Source of the DNA: Diogma glabrata
Taxonomy: Eukaryota; Arthropoda; Insecta; Diptera; Cylindrotomidae
Length of the DNA: 64,000 bases
NCBI GenBank assembly: GCA_963693315.1
Contig: OY856186.1
Coordinates: 367,591,859-367,655,858 of the forward strand
Direction of reading: 5' to 3'
Shown here: positions 46,677-59,199 of the stretch, piece by piece
Layout: the number at the start of each line of letters is the position of its first letter
Numbering within the stretch: position 1 is the stretch's first letter
The notes under the pieces: model-generated
What the model saw: only the letters and a program-made list of their open reading frames with translations
What the model was told of the DNA's origin: nothing
The model's database searches: none
Translations under genes and position numbers: made by a program

Positions 46677-49600
46677 ACCCTTTTACTCTATCTTTCCTCT
46701 TCTTTTTTCTTATATATGTTTATCTGAAATCTTAGCCTTACTCTTTTGGATACTGAAGTCGTTGTCCGCTAGAAAAATTAATTCGAAATTTTGCTGTTCG
46801 TTTAATTTATAAGCCCTTATTTTCCAACAATTTTTTTTTTCTTAAATTATGGCCAGCCTAAAACCAAAAACGAATTTTATCAAAATAAATAATCAACCGT
46901 GTGATTTCAATACATCAGAACATATTTTTTGGTGAATAAAAAACGAAAACCTTCAGAACTAAAAAGTATTGCATAACTTTTAAAAACACAAAGTTTTTAA
47001 AAAGGGAAAATGTGTTATTAAATAAAAAGAAAGATTTTGATTGTAATAGAAATTAATGAGATTAAAAGAACTGGCACAAGTCTTATAAGTTCTAAAGTTT
47101 CTATTGTCACAAGTCGTGGGGAGGTATCAAACCATGTGCAAGTCTCAATTCGGGCTAGTAAGTCAACCATGAAAAAACTATCTTTAACTGACAATGCACC
47201 AATTGGTAATGGGTGATCTTGATAGAACGAAACAAGCAGTAACGTAAGCCAATGAGCAGTAACAAAATAAAATAAATGGACATAAACATAAATAAAAAAA
47301 TAAAAATAGCATACTCAACTAGTAGATCAATATCATATTAAGTTAATGAATTTTTGTTAATCTTAATCGTATTTCTTTGTAGTTTCATCTTGCATAATTT
47401 TGAATACCAGCATTCTAGTAACAGAATATAGTAACATTAAGTAATTTTCAATGAAACTAATAGTCATATCGTATCGTGTTAAATTAATCAGCTCATCCCG
47501 TTCATATACATCCAACATATCGTTCTATACGAATATTTATATCTAAGCATTTCTCTATTTTAAAATGTTAAAAACAAATAACAACAGTCGTGCCGTGCCG
47601 TATGTGCTTTGTGTTTCAGTTATTTTTTCTCATAATTATTTCGCAAAAGTTGAACATAAATTTAATTTTTATATAACAATAATTCTTTCTATAAAACAAA
47701 AAAAAAATTAATTTGTAGACTATCCAGTCAGTACCTTACCAGTATGGTAAGATTCATCGTGATTTTTTATTAATTTTCGATGATGATGTCGGTTCCATCT
47801 AAGGAAGTTAATCTTTGTTTTTTTTTAAACAATAACCAAATAAATTTCAGTATATTCTTTTTATAATTATAAGAAATAAATCAGTTTCATTGATTAGAAA
47901 TGAAATAAAAAAAAAGAAAAATTGCATCATTTATTGTTGCTCAATGTTGTCAGAATCAAAGAAAATATAAGTAACAGGAAAATTAAATGGAATATCTTAG
48001 GTAATATTTAGTACAAAACAAATCTTTAAACTGTCATGCATCATTCGTGTACTGTTTTATTTGATTGATGGTTATGATTTATGGTTGATGTAGAATAAAT
48101 AATTCTAGATTCATTGAAATTATGTTTATATTTATTATTTACAGACGATCAATTTGTTATGAAACAGCTTTTGGTAAGGGTTTAACCGGAATCAGATTTT
48201 GTTGAAATTTTTCGAGAAGAATTTGTCATTTATTTCCGATGAAAAATCGAATTAAGACGGATGATGTGAACACGACTATTTCCGATTTTCTTGAAACTTC
48301 GGTAATTGTTAGCATAATAAAAAAATAATACGTGTCTTTTATTTACTGGTTTTTACACATAGTGGCTCAAAATTAGTTAAGAAAAGTAAAAAAAAATTGA
48401 GAAGAAAAAAAAAATGAGAGTAGAAGAAGAAGAGAAAGAGAGAGAGAGTTTAATATTGATTATATCCTAAACTATAAATTCTACGGTTCTGAAATTGAGA
48501 TGCGTGTAAAACTAACCTATTCAGACAAGATGGTGGTTAAAAAAATAATTTTCGTTTGTTTTACTGGGGTATGAGGTCTTCGAAAATAAAATTTTATCGA
48601 GTCAGTGATGGAAGGGATTCACTTTAGTATTCATTAAAATAATGACGTTTTCTCACGCTTAGCTCTGAACCTAATGGATCGAAAATCTTAAAATGATTCC
48701 AGATAGAACAATTAAGTTAAGTTTTTAACAAAAAATTTAGTAAAGTGTAGAAAAATATAGTCAAATATAGAAAAATATAGTCAAATACTCAGAATTATAT
48801 GGCGTGGGAAAGAAAAGGGGTTAACACCATTTAAAACCAGGGTGTCATATGAAAAACCACTTGATTTTAGTAGTTTTGCTTTTTTTACATATTGCAATCA
48901 CAGTTTTTTAATTATTGTCAAAAACGAGCAATATTTTGTGTGCCAACGTTTCCACGTTGATTGACAGGAAAATTTGAACTTTAGCAAATACATTTTTATT
49001 ATATTGCATTATTGTTCTGCTTCAACAATCGCCGGTACCATTGGCGCAACGATTGGTTGTTTTATTTAATTAATTAATACAACAACTTCATATCTAGCTG
49101 TTCATATCTAGCTCTCGTTGAATAAACATTGTTTGTTTTAATTTAAACATTAAAAATGCTAAAATGAAAAATCAAAGCAATACGAGAAAAAGCTAAAATA
49201 AAACTATTAATATAATTATCAGTGTCAAAGTGTTAAATTTGAAGTGTTAAATCTGCTTTAACAAAAACTTATATAAAAGTTTAAGTCTCTTCCATAAATC
49301 AAGTTACTGCTAAAAAGTGCATATTAAATTAGTTTTTACAACAAAACATTAATTAAACAGTGATTTATAATAATTGTGTGTAACGGGTTCTTGTTGAACA
49401 ACAGTCAATAAATTTTGGGAAAAACAACAAGTTTGATATATTAAACAAACCAACATAACAGTTCTGATTACCATTACATTAATACATACTCAACAATCTA
49501 CATAATTTGTGATACAGTAACACAAAGTCACAAAATACCTGTTTAGGAAAGGCAGTAAACAAGAACACTATATATTATTGTTGTCAAACTCAGTGATTTT
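46677..49600. other. No gene recognised
   Basis: AT-rich DNA with one inverted copy of a short dispersed repeat at 48225-48310. A purine-rich stretch 'gagaaagagagagagag' lies at 48430-48450. The final few hundred bases probably include the 5' untranslated region of the LINE that follows, but its start was not fixed. Confidence 0.45.
48225..48310 (-). repeat. Short dispersed repeat copy (inverted)
   Basis: The complement reads 'gctaacaattaccgaagttt', 'caagaaaatcggaaatagtc' and 'gtgttcacatcatcc', resembling 23711-23790 and 56078-56160. Confidence 0.65.
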
Positions 49601-49645
49601 CTGTTGTTAGTTGAGAAATCGTAAACACAAATTCATAGTTCAAAT

Positions 49646-50600
49646 ATGTCACGTCTTTGTGTGAAGTGCAATCTGAAAATTTCAAGGGGTAAACAGGGAA
49701 TAGTTTGTGGAGCGTGTAATAGTAATCATCACACCAATTGTGAAAATATTTCTGCAGATCTATTGAAAAACATACAACAGAATGGTTTGCAATGGTTTTG
49801 TATCAATTGCCGAGATGCAAACAATTCTTTAGTATGTAAATTTACCGGAGGAGGAGGACAGCATTGAAATCCAAGAAATGAAAGCATCATTTGCGTCATT
49901 TGCTGCAGAACTGAAAACTCTTCAAACCAACCAAATGAAATTTTCAACAACATTAGATCATATGAATACCAAATTTGAAGCATTATTAAAAGTCTCAAAG
50001 ATAGTTAATGATCACGAGATAAAAATTAGTAAATTGAAATTGGATAATACATTCTTGAGGAAGGAAATTACTGCTATGAAAAATAAACTTTGTTATGATG
50101 AAGAAAATTCTAGGAGTTTAAACTTGCTTTTCCACGGTGTGCCGGATATTCAAAATGTAAATGTGAAGGAATCCTGTGACAAAATCTTCAATTTTTTGAA
50201 TATTTCATCTTCAGCTGACAAAATTGAAATTTTAAATGCTAACAAACGTAATATTAAGGATGATAAGATTCCACCGGTCATTGTCCAGTGTACGGATAAT
50301 GTTGAACGTCAGAAATTAATAGATGCCTTTAAAACTAAAAAACTGGAAATACAGAGGAATATTTTAAATACTGATTTCGGTCTTACTGCGAATGTAACTG
50401 GTCGGGATACTTTTTTCATCACTGATCATTTGGCATCATGGAAGCAGGAACTATTCTCGCTGGCAAAGAAATTGAAGGAAGAAAATTTTTTTAAATATGT
50501 TTGGGTACAACACAATAATGTTCTGGTGAAAAAAGATGATCAAGCGAAAATTATTAGAATCAGAAGTGCTGATCAAATTGATGGTCTACGTAAAATATAA
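49646..50600 (+). pseudogene. LINE ORF1 with PHD finger and coiled coil, one frameshift
   Basis: The first frame (49646 to about 49840) is a PHD-type zinc finger: C-x2-C at 'CVKC', 'CGAC', 'HH-NCENI', and 'WFCINC', i.e. Cys4-His-Cys3 spacing. Reading must then move one frame to 'PEEEDSIEIQEM' and the 240-codon second segment starting near 49878, which has a heptad-rich stretch ('LKTLQTNQMKFSTTLDHM') and a basic C-terminal half ('FFKYVWVQHNNVLVKKDD'). In CR1/L2 elements ORF1 binds the element RNA. A single indel at 49833-49845 explains the break, so the protein was about 318 residues. Confidence 0.8.
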
Positions 50601-50774
50601 CTTTTGCTGCCTCTTGAATTTTCTTCTTGATGATGATGAATTTTCTTTAAATTAAAATTTGCGTCTTCCTTAAAATTAATGTTACCTTTTGTTTTTTTTT
50701 TTAATTTTTTTTTTTTGTTAAGTTATTCAAATTTTTTTGTTTTTCCCATACGTACTTGATTTTTAGCTAAGATA

Positions 50775-53622
50775 ATGCAAAATTTGTCAATTTTCTTACA
50801 GAATGTTAATGGCTTGAGATCGAAGACTGATTCATTTCTATCAAATGTGATGACATCGAATTATGATATTATATGTTTGAATGAAACTTTTCTTAATGAT
50901 ACCATCAACAACAATGAACTTTTTACAAACGAATATGTAGTATATAGAAGAGATCGGGATCTTAATCTATTTAATGACAGGGTGGATGGTGGTGGATGTC
51001 TAATCGCGGTGAAAAGAAATATCAAGTCATGCAGACAACATAGTTGGGAGGTCTATGCAGAAGAAATTTGGATTAGTGAAAATCAATCACAATGAACTTT
51101 ATATAAATGTGCCCTATATCTATCCAGGGGCCAAATTTGAAGACTATGAGAAGTATTTCGAGAATGTGAGTAATATAATTAACAACAATAACCACGAGGG
51201 AAAATTTTTGATTATGGGAGATTTTAATTTACCAGATATTGTCTGGACTCCGTCTAATTTTAAAGAATTTCTCCCCACAACATATAATACCAGATCCTCA
51301 CATGAGCTTGTTGAATTTCTTAATTTCTGCGGTCTTAAACAAGTCAATGGTATAGCAAATGCGAACAACAGAATTAGATCTTATAATGTCTGACTTAGCG
51401 GAAAATAACATCTAACTTTGTCCTGCTTTAGATATTCTAGCCAAAGTAGATCGCCATCATCCTCCTATTGAACTATCGTTATCATTCAAAGAAATAAAAT
51501 TTCTCAAGGATGCTAAAATCGAACTTCTTAACTTTAGAAATTGTAATTTCAGTCTTATCAACGCTGCAATTGATGAAATTAATTGGGTTGAGATTTTAGA
51601 AGCCCCTAATATTGATCAGTCGATTGAAAATTTCTACAAAATTATAAATCAAATAATATCTGAAAATGTTCCTAAATTTTCTCAGAAGAAAAATAATTAT
51701 CCACCATGGTATTCAACTCATCTTATTCAACTTCTTAGTATGAAAGAGTTACTGAGAAAAAAATTTAAACTGTCTAAAGATAATGATTATTACAATATGT
51801 TCTCTAGAATCAGACAAAAAGCAAAAACTGAGTTAAAAAAATGCCACTTTATTCATCTTCAATCTGTCGAAAATAGTATATCCACAAATCCTAAAAAGTT
51901 CTGGTCGTATGCTCGTGAACTAAAGAAATCTGATGCGATACCAAATGCTATGCACTTAAATGGCGTTAAATGTTCTAAATCTAAACAAATATGTGATACT
52001 TTTGCAAACTATTTTCGTTCTGTTTATAATAATAATAACACTCTGAATATTACCAATGATCAATCAAATATTGAATCAAGCACCGACTTGATTTCCGAAC
52101 TAGCATTCACATCTGATGAAACCAGGGTATTATTAAATAATCTGGACACAAATAAAAGTTGTGGTCCAGACTCACTACCACCGATCTTTTTAAAAAATGT
52201 AGCCTCGTCAATTTCTCTTCCTCTTACTATTCTGTTTAACAAATCATTACATGAAGGTGTTTTTCCAAATAATTGGAAGATGTCCAAAGTAGTTCCTATC
52301 TTTAAATCTGGTGACACTACGAACATTAGTAATTATAGACCAATTTGTATTTTGAATAGCTGTTGTAAGATTTTCGAAAAATTGGTACATAATAAAGTGT
52401 TTGAACACACTAAAAATCTTCTTTCTCGTAAACAACACGGCTTTTTCAAAAAACGTTCAGTTTTGACTAATTTACTCCAATTTACAGAATATGTTTATGC
52501 TTCGGTTAACTTGGCTAAGGGAGTTGATGTTATTTATACGGATTTCACTAAGGCTTTCGATAAAGTTAATCATCAACTTCTTCTACGTAAACTCAAAAGG
52601 TTTGGTATTCGTGGTAAACTATTGCGTTGGTTTAGATCTTATATTAGTGATAGATGTCAATATGTGGAGCTTAAAAACGAAAAGTCTTTTGAATTCGTAC
52701 CCACATCTGGTGTTCCACAAGGTTCAACATTGGGTCCTTTGTTGTTCATTTTATTTATCAACGATCTTGTTAGCAAAATCAAAAGTGAAGTTCTATTGTT
52801 TGCCGATGACCTTAAAATATTTTCGTCAATCAAAACATTTAATGATCGTATTCAGATTCAAACTGACCTTCACAAACTTCAGTGCTGGTGTGACGAAAAT
52901 GACTTACATCTAAACATAAGCAAATGTTACTCGTTAAATATAAAATCAAGACTTTCCTATTTAGATCATACATATAGTATTGCAAATGTACCACTTGAAT
53001 GTAAAAAGGACGTGCGTGATTTGGGTGTAATAGTTGACAGTAAATTCAGTTTCAACACTCACATTAGGAGTATTGTTAATAAGTCCTTAAAGATGTTGGG
53101 CTTTGTAATGAGAATTACCAAAAAGTTTTCAAAAACTGCGTCTTTTGTTTCAATTTATAATGCCCTTGTTCGAAGTCAACTTGAATATCTGTCTTCTATT
53201 TGGAATCCATGTTGCCATATTTACATAAATTTAATAGAAAGAGTTCAAAAAAAGTTCTTGAGATTTCTAAATTATAAAATGAAAATTTCGTATGAACCGT
53301 ACGGTGATCGACTTAATAGATATGGTTTCCGAACATTATCCAATAGACGTATAATCACTGATGAGTTAACATTATACAAAATAATAACTCTACAACTAGA
53401 TACCGACATCGTCAACCAATTGTCTTATCGTAATAGTTATATAGATACAACATAAGAAATCCTGCATCTTTTTCTATTGCTTCATATAGAACCAATTACA
53501 TGAAAAACTCGCCGATTGTAAGATTGCAAAACACGCATAATGCTTACTTCAATGAACTGGATTTGTCTTCGATCTCGATGCCATTGAAGGAATTCAAAAC
53601 AACAATTTTTCAATTGATTTAG
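50775..53622 (+). pseudogene. LINE ORF2 endonuclease-reverse transcriptase, frameshifted
   Basis: The endonuclease starts at ATG 50775: 'LQNVNGLRSKT', 'ICLNETFLND', then after a frameshift near 51080 'FLIMGDFNLPDIVW', and after another near 51375 'DRHHPPIE' (usual SDH). TAA at 51413-51415 interrupts. From 51740 a 571-codon frame holds the reverse transcriptase: 'KSCGPDSLPPIFLKN', 'NYRPICILNSCCKIFEKLV', 'QHGFFKKRSVLTNLLQF', 'YTDFTKAFDKVNHQLL', 'SGVPQGSTLGPLLFILFIND', catalytic 'LLFADDLKIF'. A third frameshift near 53445 is followed by 'NSPIVRLQNTHNAYFNELD' to the stop at 53620-53622. The catalytic residues survive. Confidence 0.85.
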
Positions 53623-53904
53623 CTGATCAACAATAATCATAACTTTAATTTTAAACTAATTAATTAGCATAATTTTCTATTATCTGTTTTTGATGATATA
53701 GGAAATTAAAATTTTATCTGAGCGTGAATAGTTTTGTAATTTTCGTTTTCTTTCTTTTATTTGTTTTGTTATCACTTATTTCTTTGGATAGATAATTGTT
53801 ATTAAATGGATAATTTTTTGAATTTTTATATGAACTAGATTAAGTAATGTCTAATATAATAACTAGCAAGTAATTGGATTTTTTTGTAATCTGTTTGTTA
53901 GTTA

Positions 53905-53945
53905 ATTGAATAAATAATTGAATAAATAAATAAATAAAATATTTT
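53905..53945 (+). repeat. LINE 3' microsatellite tail
   Basis: 'aattgaataaat' repeats merging into (AAAT)n; it marks the LINE 3' end. Confidence 0.75.
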
Positions 53946-54001
53946 ATTCACTATTGTTTGGCTAGTAAAAAAGAAGCATGAAGTGTTGAATCAATTACGA
54001 A

Positions 54002-54120
54002 TGATGGGGTGAGTGAAACATTTTAATTTTTAAATGGAATTATTATATTTGATTTGGTGTGGGTTGTATGGTCTTGGTTCTTCCGACTTTTGAGGTCGTC
54101 AGAGTTCCTATTCTTTGCTA
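54002..54120 (+). repeat. Dispersed repeat fragment
   Basis: 'gatggggtgagtgaaacatt' and 'cttccgacttttgaggtcgtc' followed by 'cctattctttg' resemble 34780-34930 in intron 3 of the odorant receptor. Confidence 0.55.
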
Positions 54121-54717
54121 ATTTGAATCCATTATCTTGTAAAACTTTGGAGCACAATTCAGCATTTGGGATGGTCTGAAAAGGCATATTCGAACTCACA
54201 AACTGCCGCTAATCGAAAATTTAATAAATTTATCCTAAAAGCACACATTTCCTCAAATGTTCCTGATGGTGATTCCATTTTCAGTAATGTACAGTGTTTA
54301 TTTGATGTATCATTTTGAATAACACTTTATTCCTAAAATATTGGTACATATGCTAGAATTTTGCAGTGCAGTTATAGGGGAAAATTCATTTTTATGTACG
54401 TGAAGTACACTGGATCGTAAGCCCCGTTAGGGCTTGCTATTCTAAACTACACACAAAAATTTAAACACAAATGTTGCAGTGTTTAAACACAAGAATTTTC
54501 CACGCGTCAAAACTTACAAGAATCTTGCCTTTCGCCCACAGAATAAAACATATAACAAACAAAACTTATGGAATTGTCTCTGCATCAGGACTTACAAGAA
54601 TCATGCTTTTCGCTGACAGAATAAAACTAGTCCAAACAATATAAAATCTTAGCAACATAAATTTTTACAATTATTTTTGATACATTGTTTTCTTCGTTTA
54701 TGGAGCCCTTATTATAC
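54121..54717. other. No gene recognised
   Basis: No coding or structural signal beyond two similar stretches ('tctgcatcaggacttacaag' at 54580 and a like phrase near 54505). Confidence 0.45.
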
Positions 54718-54720
54718 TAA

Positions 54721-56077
54721 TAGACTGAGAGCCAGTGACCGGCAGACTTACGGTATTTTAGCAAACTCCATATTGATGCCAGGCATAGTTTTTCACCTGC
54801 CGTAGTTGAAATGGGTATTCACTATCCCCGCCGATGGTTCCTTTGGGCGTGTCCGCAAGTCAAAAAACGTAAAAATTGACTTCAAAAACGTGATTTCAGC
54901 AAGTCTGCCGTTTTAATATCTTAAAGTATACAATCTTTTTTTAGTAAAAAATCCATTGGCAGACACCTACTCCGGTTCCGAGTACTTTTTTTTAAATTTC
55001 AAAGTTTTAAAATTTCATGAAAATTTACTTTATTGTCCAGTAACTTTATACATCACAGTATGCGTCAAATCCGGTAGTTCTGAATTTTTGCAGACTTGTT
55101 TATGATGTTGGCCTAATGAATAATCCAAGTTTGTGACCTCGAGCGCCGAACGCAACTTTGTCAAAATTCGAAAAAATCGTTATTTTTTCAAATTTTGGCG
55201 ATTATAACCCTAAAGGACTAGTTTTTTCTATATACTTTCTTAGAACGGTTTTAAAGTAGACTAGATTTGCTACAATATGATACTAGATCCGTCTCTGTAG
55301 ACCCAATAGCTTCCGAGATTAAGCAGTTCAAAGTTTATCCTTTTTTTCGAAATTCGCAATATTTTGCAATTCTGTCGTTCTGAATGAATTTTCGAGTGAC
55401 TAAAATAATGTCTAAAATATTGCGAAATATTGCGAAGTAAAAAAAATGATAAAGTTTGAAAGGCTCAATCTCGGAAACTATTGGGTCTACAGAGACGGTT
55501 CTAGTATCATATTGTAGCAAATTTAGTCTACTTTAAAACCATCCTAAGAAAGTATAAAGAAAAAACTAGTCCTTTAGGGTTATAATCGCCAAAATTTGAA
55601 AAAATAACGATTTTTTCGCGGTTTTTTCGATTTTTGACAAAGTTGCGTTCGGCGCTCGAGGTCACAAACTTGGATTATTTATTAGGCCAACATCATAAAT
55701 AAGTCTGCAAAAAATCAGAACTACCGGATTTGACGCATACTGTGATGTATAAAGTTACTGGACAATAAAGTAAATTTTCATGAAATTTTAAAACTTTGAA
55801 ATTTAAAAAAAAATACTCGGAACCGGAGTAGGTGTCTGCCAATGGATTTTTTACTAAAAAAAGATTGTATACTTTAAGATATTAAAACGGCAGACTTGCT
55901 GAAATCACGTTTTTGAAGTCAATTTTTACGTTTTTTGACTTGCGGACACGCCCATAGGAACCATCGGCGGGGATAGTGAATACCCATTTCAACTACGGCA
56001 GGTGAAAAACTATACCTGGCATCAATATGGAGTTTGCTAAAATACCGTAAGTCTGCCGGTCACTGGCTCTTAGACTA
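54721..56077. mobile_element. 1357-bp palindromic (foldback) element
   Basis: Two arms of about 660 bp are inverted complements, from 'tagactgagagccagtgacc' at 54721 to the matching complement ending at 56077, around a spacer near 55380-55420. Reading the arms against each other shows scattered substitutions and one short indel around 55170/55610. It is flanked by TAA on both sides (54718-54720 and 56078-56080). The flanks joined without it match the undisturbed copy at 23717-23730. No frame of protein character is present, so it is non-autonomous. The TAA duplication is compatible with Harbinger-type or other TWA-targeting transposases (inference). Confidence 0.9.
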
Positions 56078-56080
56078 TAA

Positions 56081-56160
56081 CGATAAACGGAAGTTTAAAG
56101 AAAATCAGGAATGGTCTGGCTCACATCATCGACGTTTTGATGTGATTTTCATCCATACTT
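56081..56160 (+). repeat. Short dispersed repeat copy, split by the palindrome
   Basis: 'cgataaacggaagtttaaag', 'aaaatcaggaatggtc' and 'ggctcacatcatcgacg' continue the copy whose left part ends at 54720. Confidence 0.7.
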
Positions 56161-58019
56161 AAGACAGCAGATTTACTGCAGCAATAAACCACAACACAGC
56201 CACCAAAAGTTGGTTTCAGTTTATGTAAAATTCACCGTTATCCGTTAGAATTCGGATTGGTCAGATTCTCAGATTGGCTTTTGCGGTAAATAGGTAAATA
56301 TATTTACACAATTTGTTCTGGTTTTGGATTTCTATCACAAAACGTAAACTAAGGATCACAATTGGAATGGAGTCAAAAACATCAAATATTTGTACAAATT
56401 TATACCAAATCGTTGAATTTGGCACATGATTCATCTGGCTGATTCGTTGAATATGTAACATGATTTCACTTGGTTGGAGCTTTGTGAAGATGACATTTAA
56501 AATTTTGTCAGATGCTCATGTTGGATCTACCACAGTTTTTTAATCAACATGGTAAGCTTATTCTAGATATAAATGTTGTGTCCATCTCTAAAAGCGAATC
56601 TGGAATGATTTGAAATTATCTAAACCTAAATTTATTAATTGATGTGAAGTTTTGTATTTGTGTGTTGTTCTGTAGCAAAAGGCAAGATCCTTTGAAGTTT
56701 TGAAGAGCAGACAATTCATGTGTTTTATTTATAGTTTTTTGTGTGTTTGTTGGTGAGTTGTTGTTCTGGTGGTGAAAGACAGAATTTGTAAGTATTTGCC
56801 ACATCAATACCATGTACGTTAGAATTTTTTTGTGTGTAATTTAGAACAGCAAAGGTAGGAAAGATCCTTCAGTCATATCTCTAACGGGATTTGTACCTCA
56901 GTTGGGTGGAATCTATTGACTGCTACGAGAAGGTCAGAAGTGGTGAAGTGACATGGCCCAGCTTTTTTGACCTCTGATGGTCTACCATCTACGTGATCCC
57001 TCCATGGTTGTTTTACCATGTCCACGGAATATCAATGGGTTCAGGACCACTAAGTGTTAAGATCAAGTAATCTAACTGCCATGGTATTTGAAAATTCTAT
57101 TCGTTAGAGCAAAGCCTATTGTAGAGTACTGGAAGCTTTTGGATATTGAAGTGGCGAGGTTGGTTTTTTGTGTTGGATCGTAAGGATTGAAATGGTTTTT
57201 GATAAAAATAATTAAAGTAACTGGTGATTAGTTTTAGTTAATTTTAAAAAAAGTAAATCTAGTTAATTTTAAGTGCAACCTTACATTTTGCACTTTTGGT
57301 TTAAATATATTATATTAAAAAATTTTCTTTGTTATGAGGTCGGTCAATAGAACTCCCGTGCAACTCGAGCTAGCCGCAGGGTGTTCTCTGTGTGTATTAT
57401 AAACTGGTGGGCTTGTATGCACCACCAGACCTACCAGACCTCCTATTACAAGAAAAAGTTAAATCTATCAGTCATTTTATCATCTATCAGTCTGATAAAT
57501 CTATCACAGATAAATCTATCAGTCATCTGGTCGGAAGAACATTGTACCAACTGTAAGTTTTGTTGAAATTATTATACAAAAAGTTCAGATACTCAATTCG
57601 TTTATATAATTGATGATAAATAATTTGCTAGCCGTGAAACCTGGTTTCACGCAAATTAGCATCGAATATTCCCGGAGATCTGTTCGAAAAGTCCGGGAGA
57701 AAGCATTCTAAATAATGGAGCAAGTAACCACTGCTATTGATGAGCTCTAACATTGTTCCTAGTAATATGTACTATACATTCAGGTCAGTTGCTTTTAAGA
57801 TCTAAATGGTTTTAATGGTGGGGTCAACCCACACGGAATAATTTCAACAAACCAGAAATTAGTTTCTTAATCTAAATATATCTGCTCTGAACTCTTACAA
57901 CTGTTCAGATTGAAACTCATCTGCCTCAAGATGTGGGTTTTATAAATTCATTTAGCGTCTGGATACTTCTTGTAGGGATGAGGATGAAATATCAACTGAA
58001 AAGTCAGGAAAATTTCTCA
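56161..58019. other. No gene recognised
   Basis: Mixed sequence; 57450-57530 has short tandem 'aaatctatcagtca' units. Part of 57620-58000 may be worn LINE endonuclease upstream of the piece called next. Confidence 0.4.
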
Positions 58020-58445
58020 AGCACTATAATTTCCACTACAGTCTTAAAGTAGCATGTGATGTTAACGCCGTGGTAGTAATTTGTTACAGCAACGCAATGG
58101 GAAAGGGGTAGTATTTGGTTCAATTTGTGTGCATTAACCTTCTTTGACAAACATAAACACTGATAACCATTTTAAGAACTGACTTGTATCCATATTGCAA
58201 CAAATAACACTTTACGAAGATGACCAAGCACTACAGAAACTTTAGGAAAACCAACTGGAAGCATTACACAATACATCTTTAGGAAAACAAAAATTTTTGT
58301 ATCAGAATCAACACCACAACGGATCTTGACTTCGTAGCAAACAATCTACAAATTTTAATCGCTGAAGCCTATATCTTTAATTCTCTAGTAATTAAATGGA
58401 AAATGCATAAAGATATACCCTTGCCCAGTTCAGTAGAGAATTCAT
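58020..58445 (+). pseudogene. LINE endonuclease C-terminal fragment
   Basis: Frame segments read 'LKVACDVNAVVVICYSNAMG' (family: ACDANAHH--WGS-N-N-RG), then 'YRNFRKTNWKHY' (family: Y-NPR-T-W--Y), 'TTTDLDFVANNLQILIAEAY' and 'PLPSS' (family: D---DFLA-NLQ--I--AYE--CP). Stops lie between them. This order is that of the end of the AP endonuclease and the linker before RT in Jockey/I-type LINEs. No RT follows; repeat copy C begins 160 bp downstream. Confidence 0.6.
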
Positions 58446-58605
58446 AGCCGGCTCTTAACAATTACAATAAAAAATCAATCAATTGCAATTGGTCTAATCA
58501 ACTTCAAAAATAAAATTTTTTAAATTTAGTATCAACTCGGCTACACTACGTCGAACAAATCGAAAACCAACTCGAATGATTATTTTAAACAAAATTGAAA
58601 AATAA

Positions 58606-59160
58606 TTCGGTCTGAAAGACCAAGGTATAACATTGTCGAGTCGAAATTGAAATTCTTACGCCTACTTTTTTTGTAATTTTCTGACGTTTTAGGACCTACT
58701 GATTCTGAAAACGCAAAAAAATGCATGTGTGTTTGCCAGCCGGTGGACCGGGCGTTACATCCAAAGAAATCTAGAAAACTGCTGGAAGGATTTCAAAAAA
58801 TTTTGTTTCTAAAAATAGGTATACTCAATGGTCAAAAGAATGATGTGTTCGATAACTGTACCGGAAATGTGTCAAAAAAATCGTTAAATGTGTCAAAACA
58901 AGGAAATTTTTTGCAATATTTTTAGAATTTTGTACCATCTGTAACAATCGGATTTTTGAAATTTTGAAAATTTTTGATTTTATTATAAGATTTGAAATTT
59001 TGATAAAAACTTCAATGTTTGATATTGTTATAATTTTTGCAATATTTTTAGAATTTTGGAAAAAGTTTGAACTGTTGAATTTGTGAATTATGAATTTTTG
59101 CAATATTATCAAAATTTTGAAAAAAGTTTCAATTTTTGATTTTGAAAGAGTTTGCAGCCT
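58606..59160 (+). mobile_element. Dispersed repeat, copy C (right-truncated)
   Basis: Begins TTCGGTCTGAAAG and follows copies A and B through 'gacgttttaggacctactga', 'ttcgataactgtaccg' and 'atgtgtcaaaa' into the ~70-bp tandem units, then stops where the ~140-bp array begins. The right end seen in A and B is missing. Confidence 0.75.
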
Positions 59161-59199
59161 TCTTTTATGTCACCTAACTTAGATCCGCCATTTTGAGAG

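Larger units (their letters stand above)
49601..53945 (+). mobile_element. Two-ORF LINE, CR1/L2-like, near full length
   Basis: Contains ORF1 (49646-50600), a 174-bp spacer, ORF2 (50775-53622) and a 3' untranslated region ending in a (ATTGAATAAATAA)-type microsatellite at 53905-53945. A PHD-finger ORF1 and a microsatellite 3' end without clear target duplication fit the CR1/L2 group (family knowledge). The left boundary is uncertain. Confidence 0.8.
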
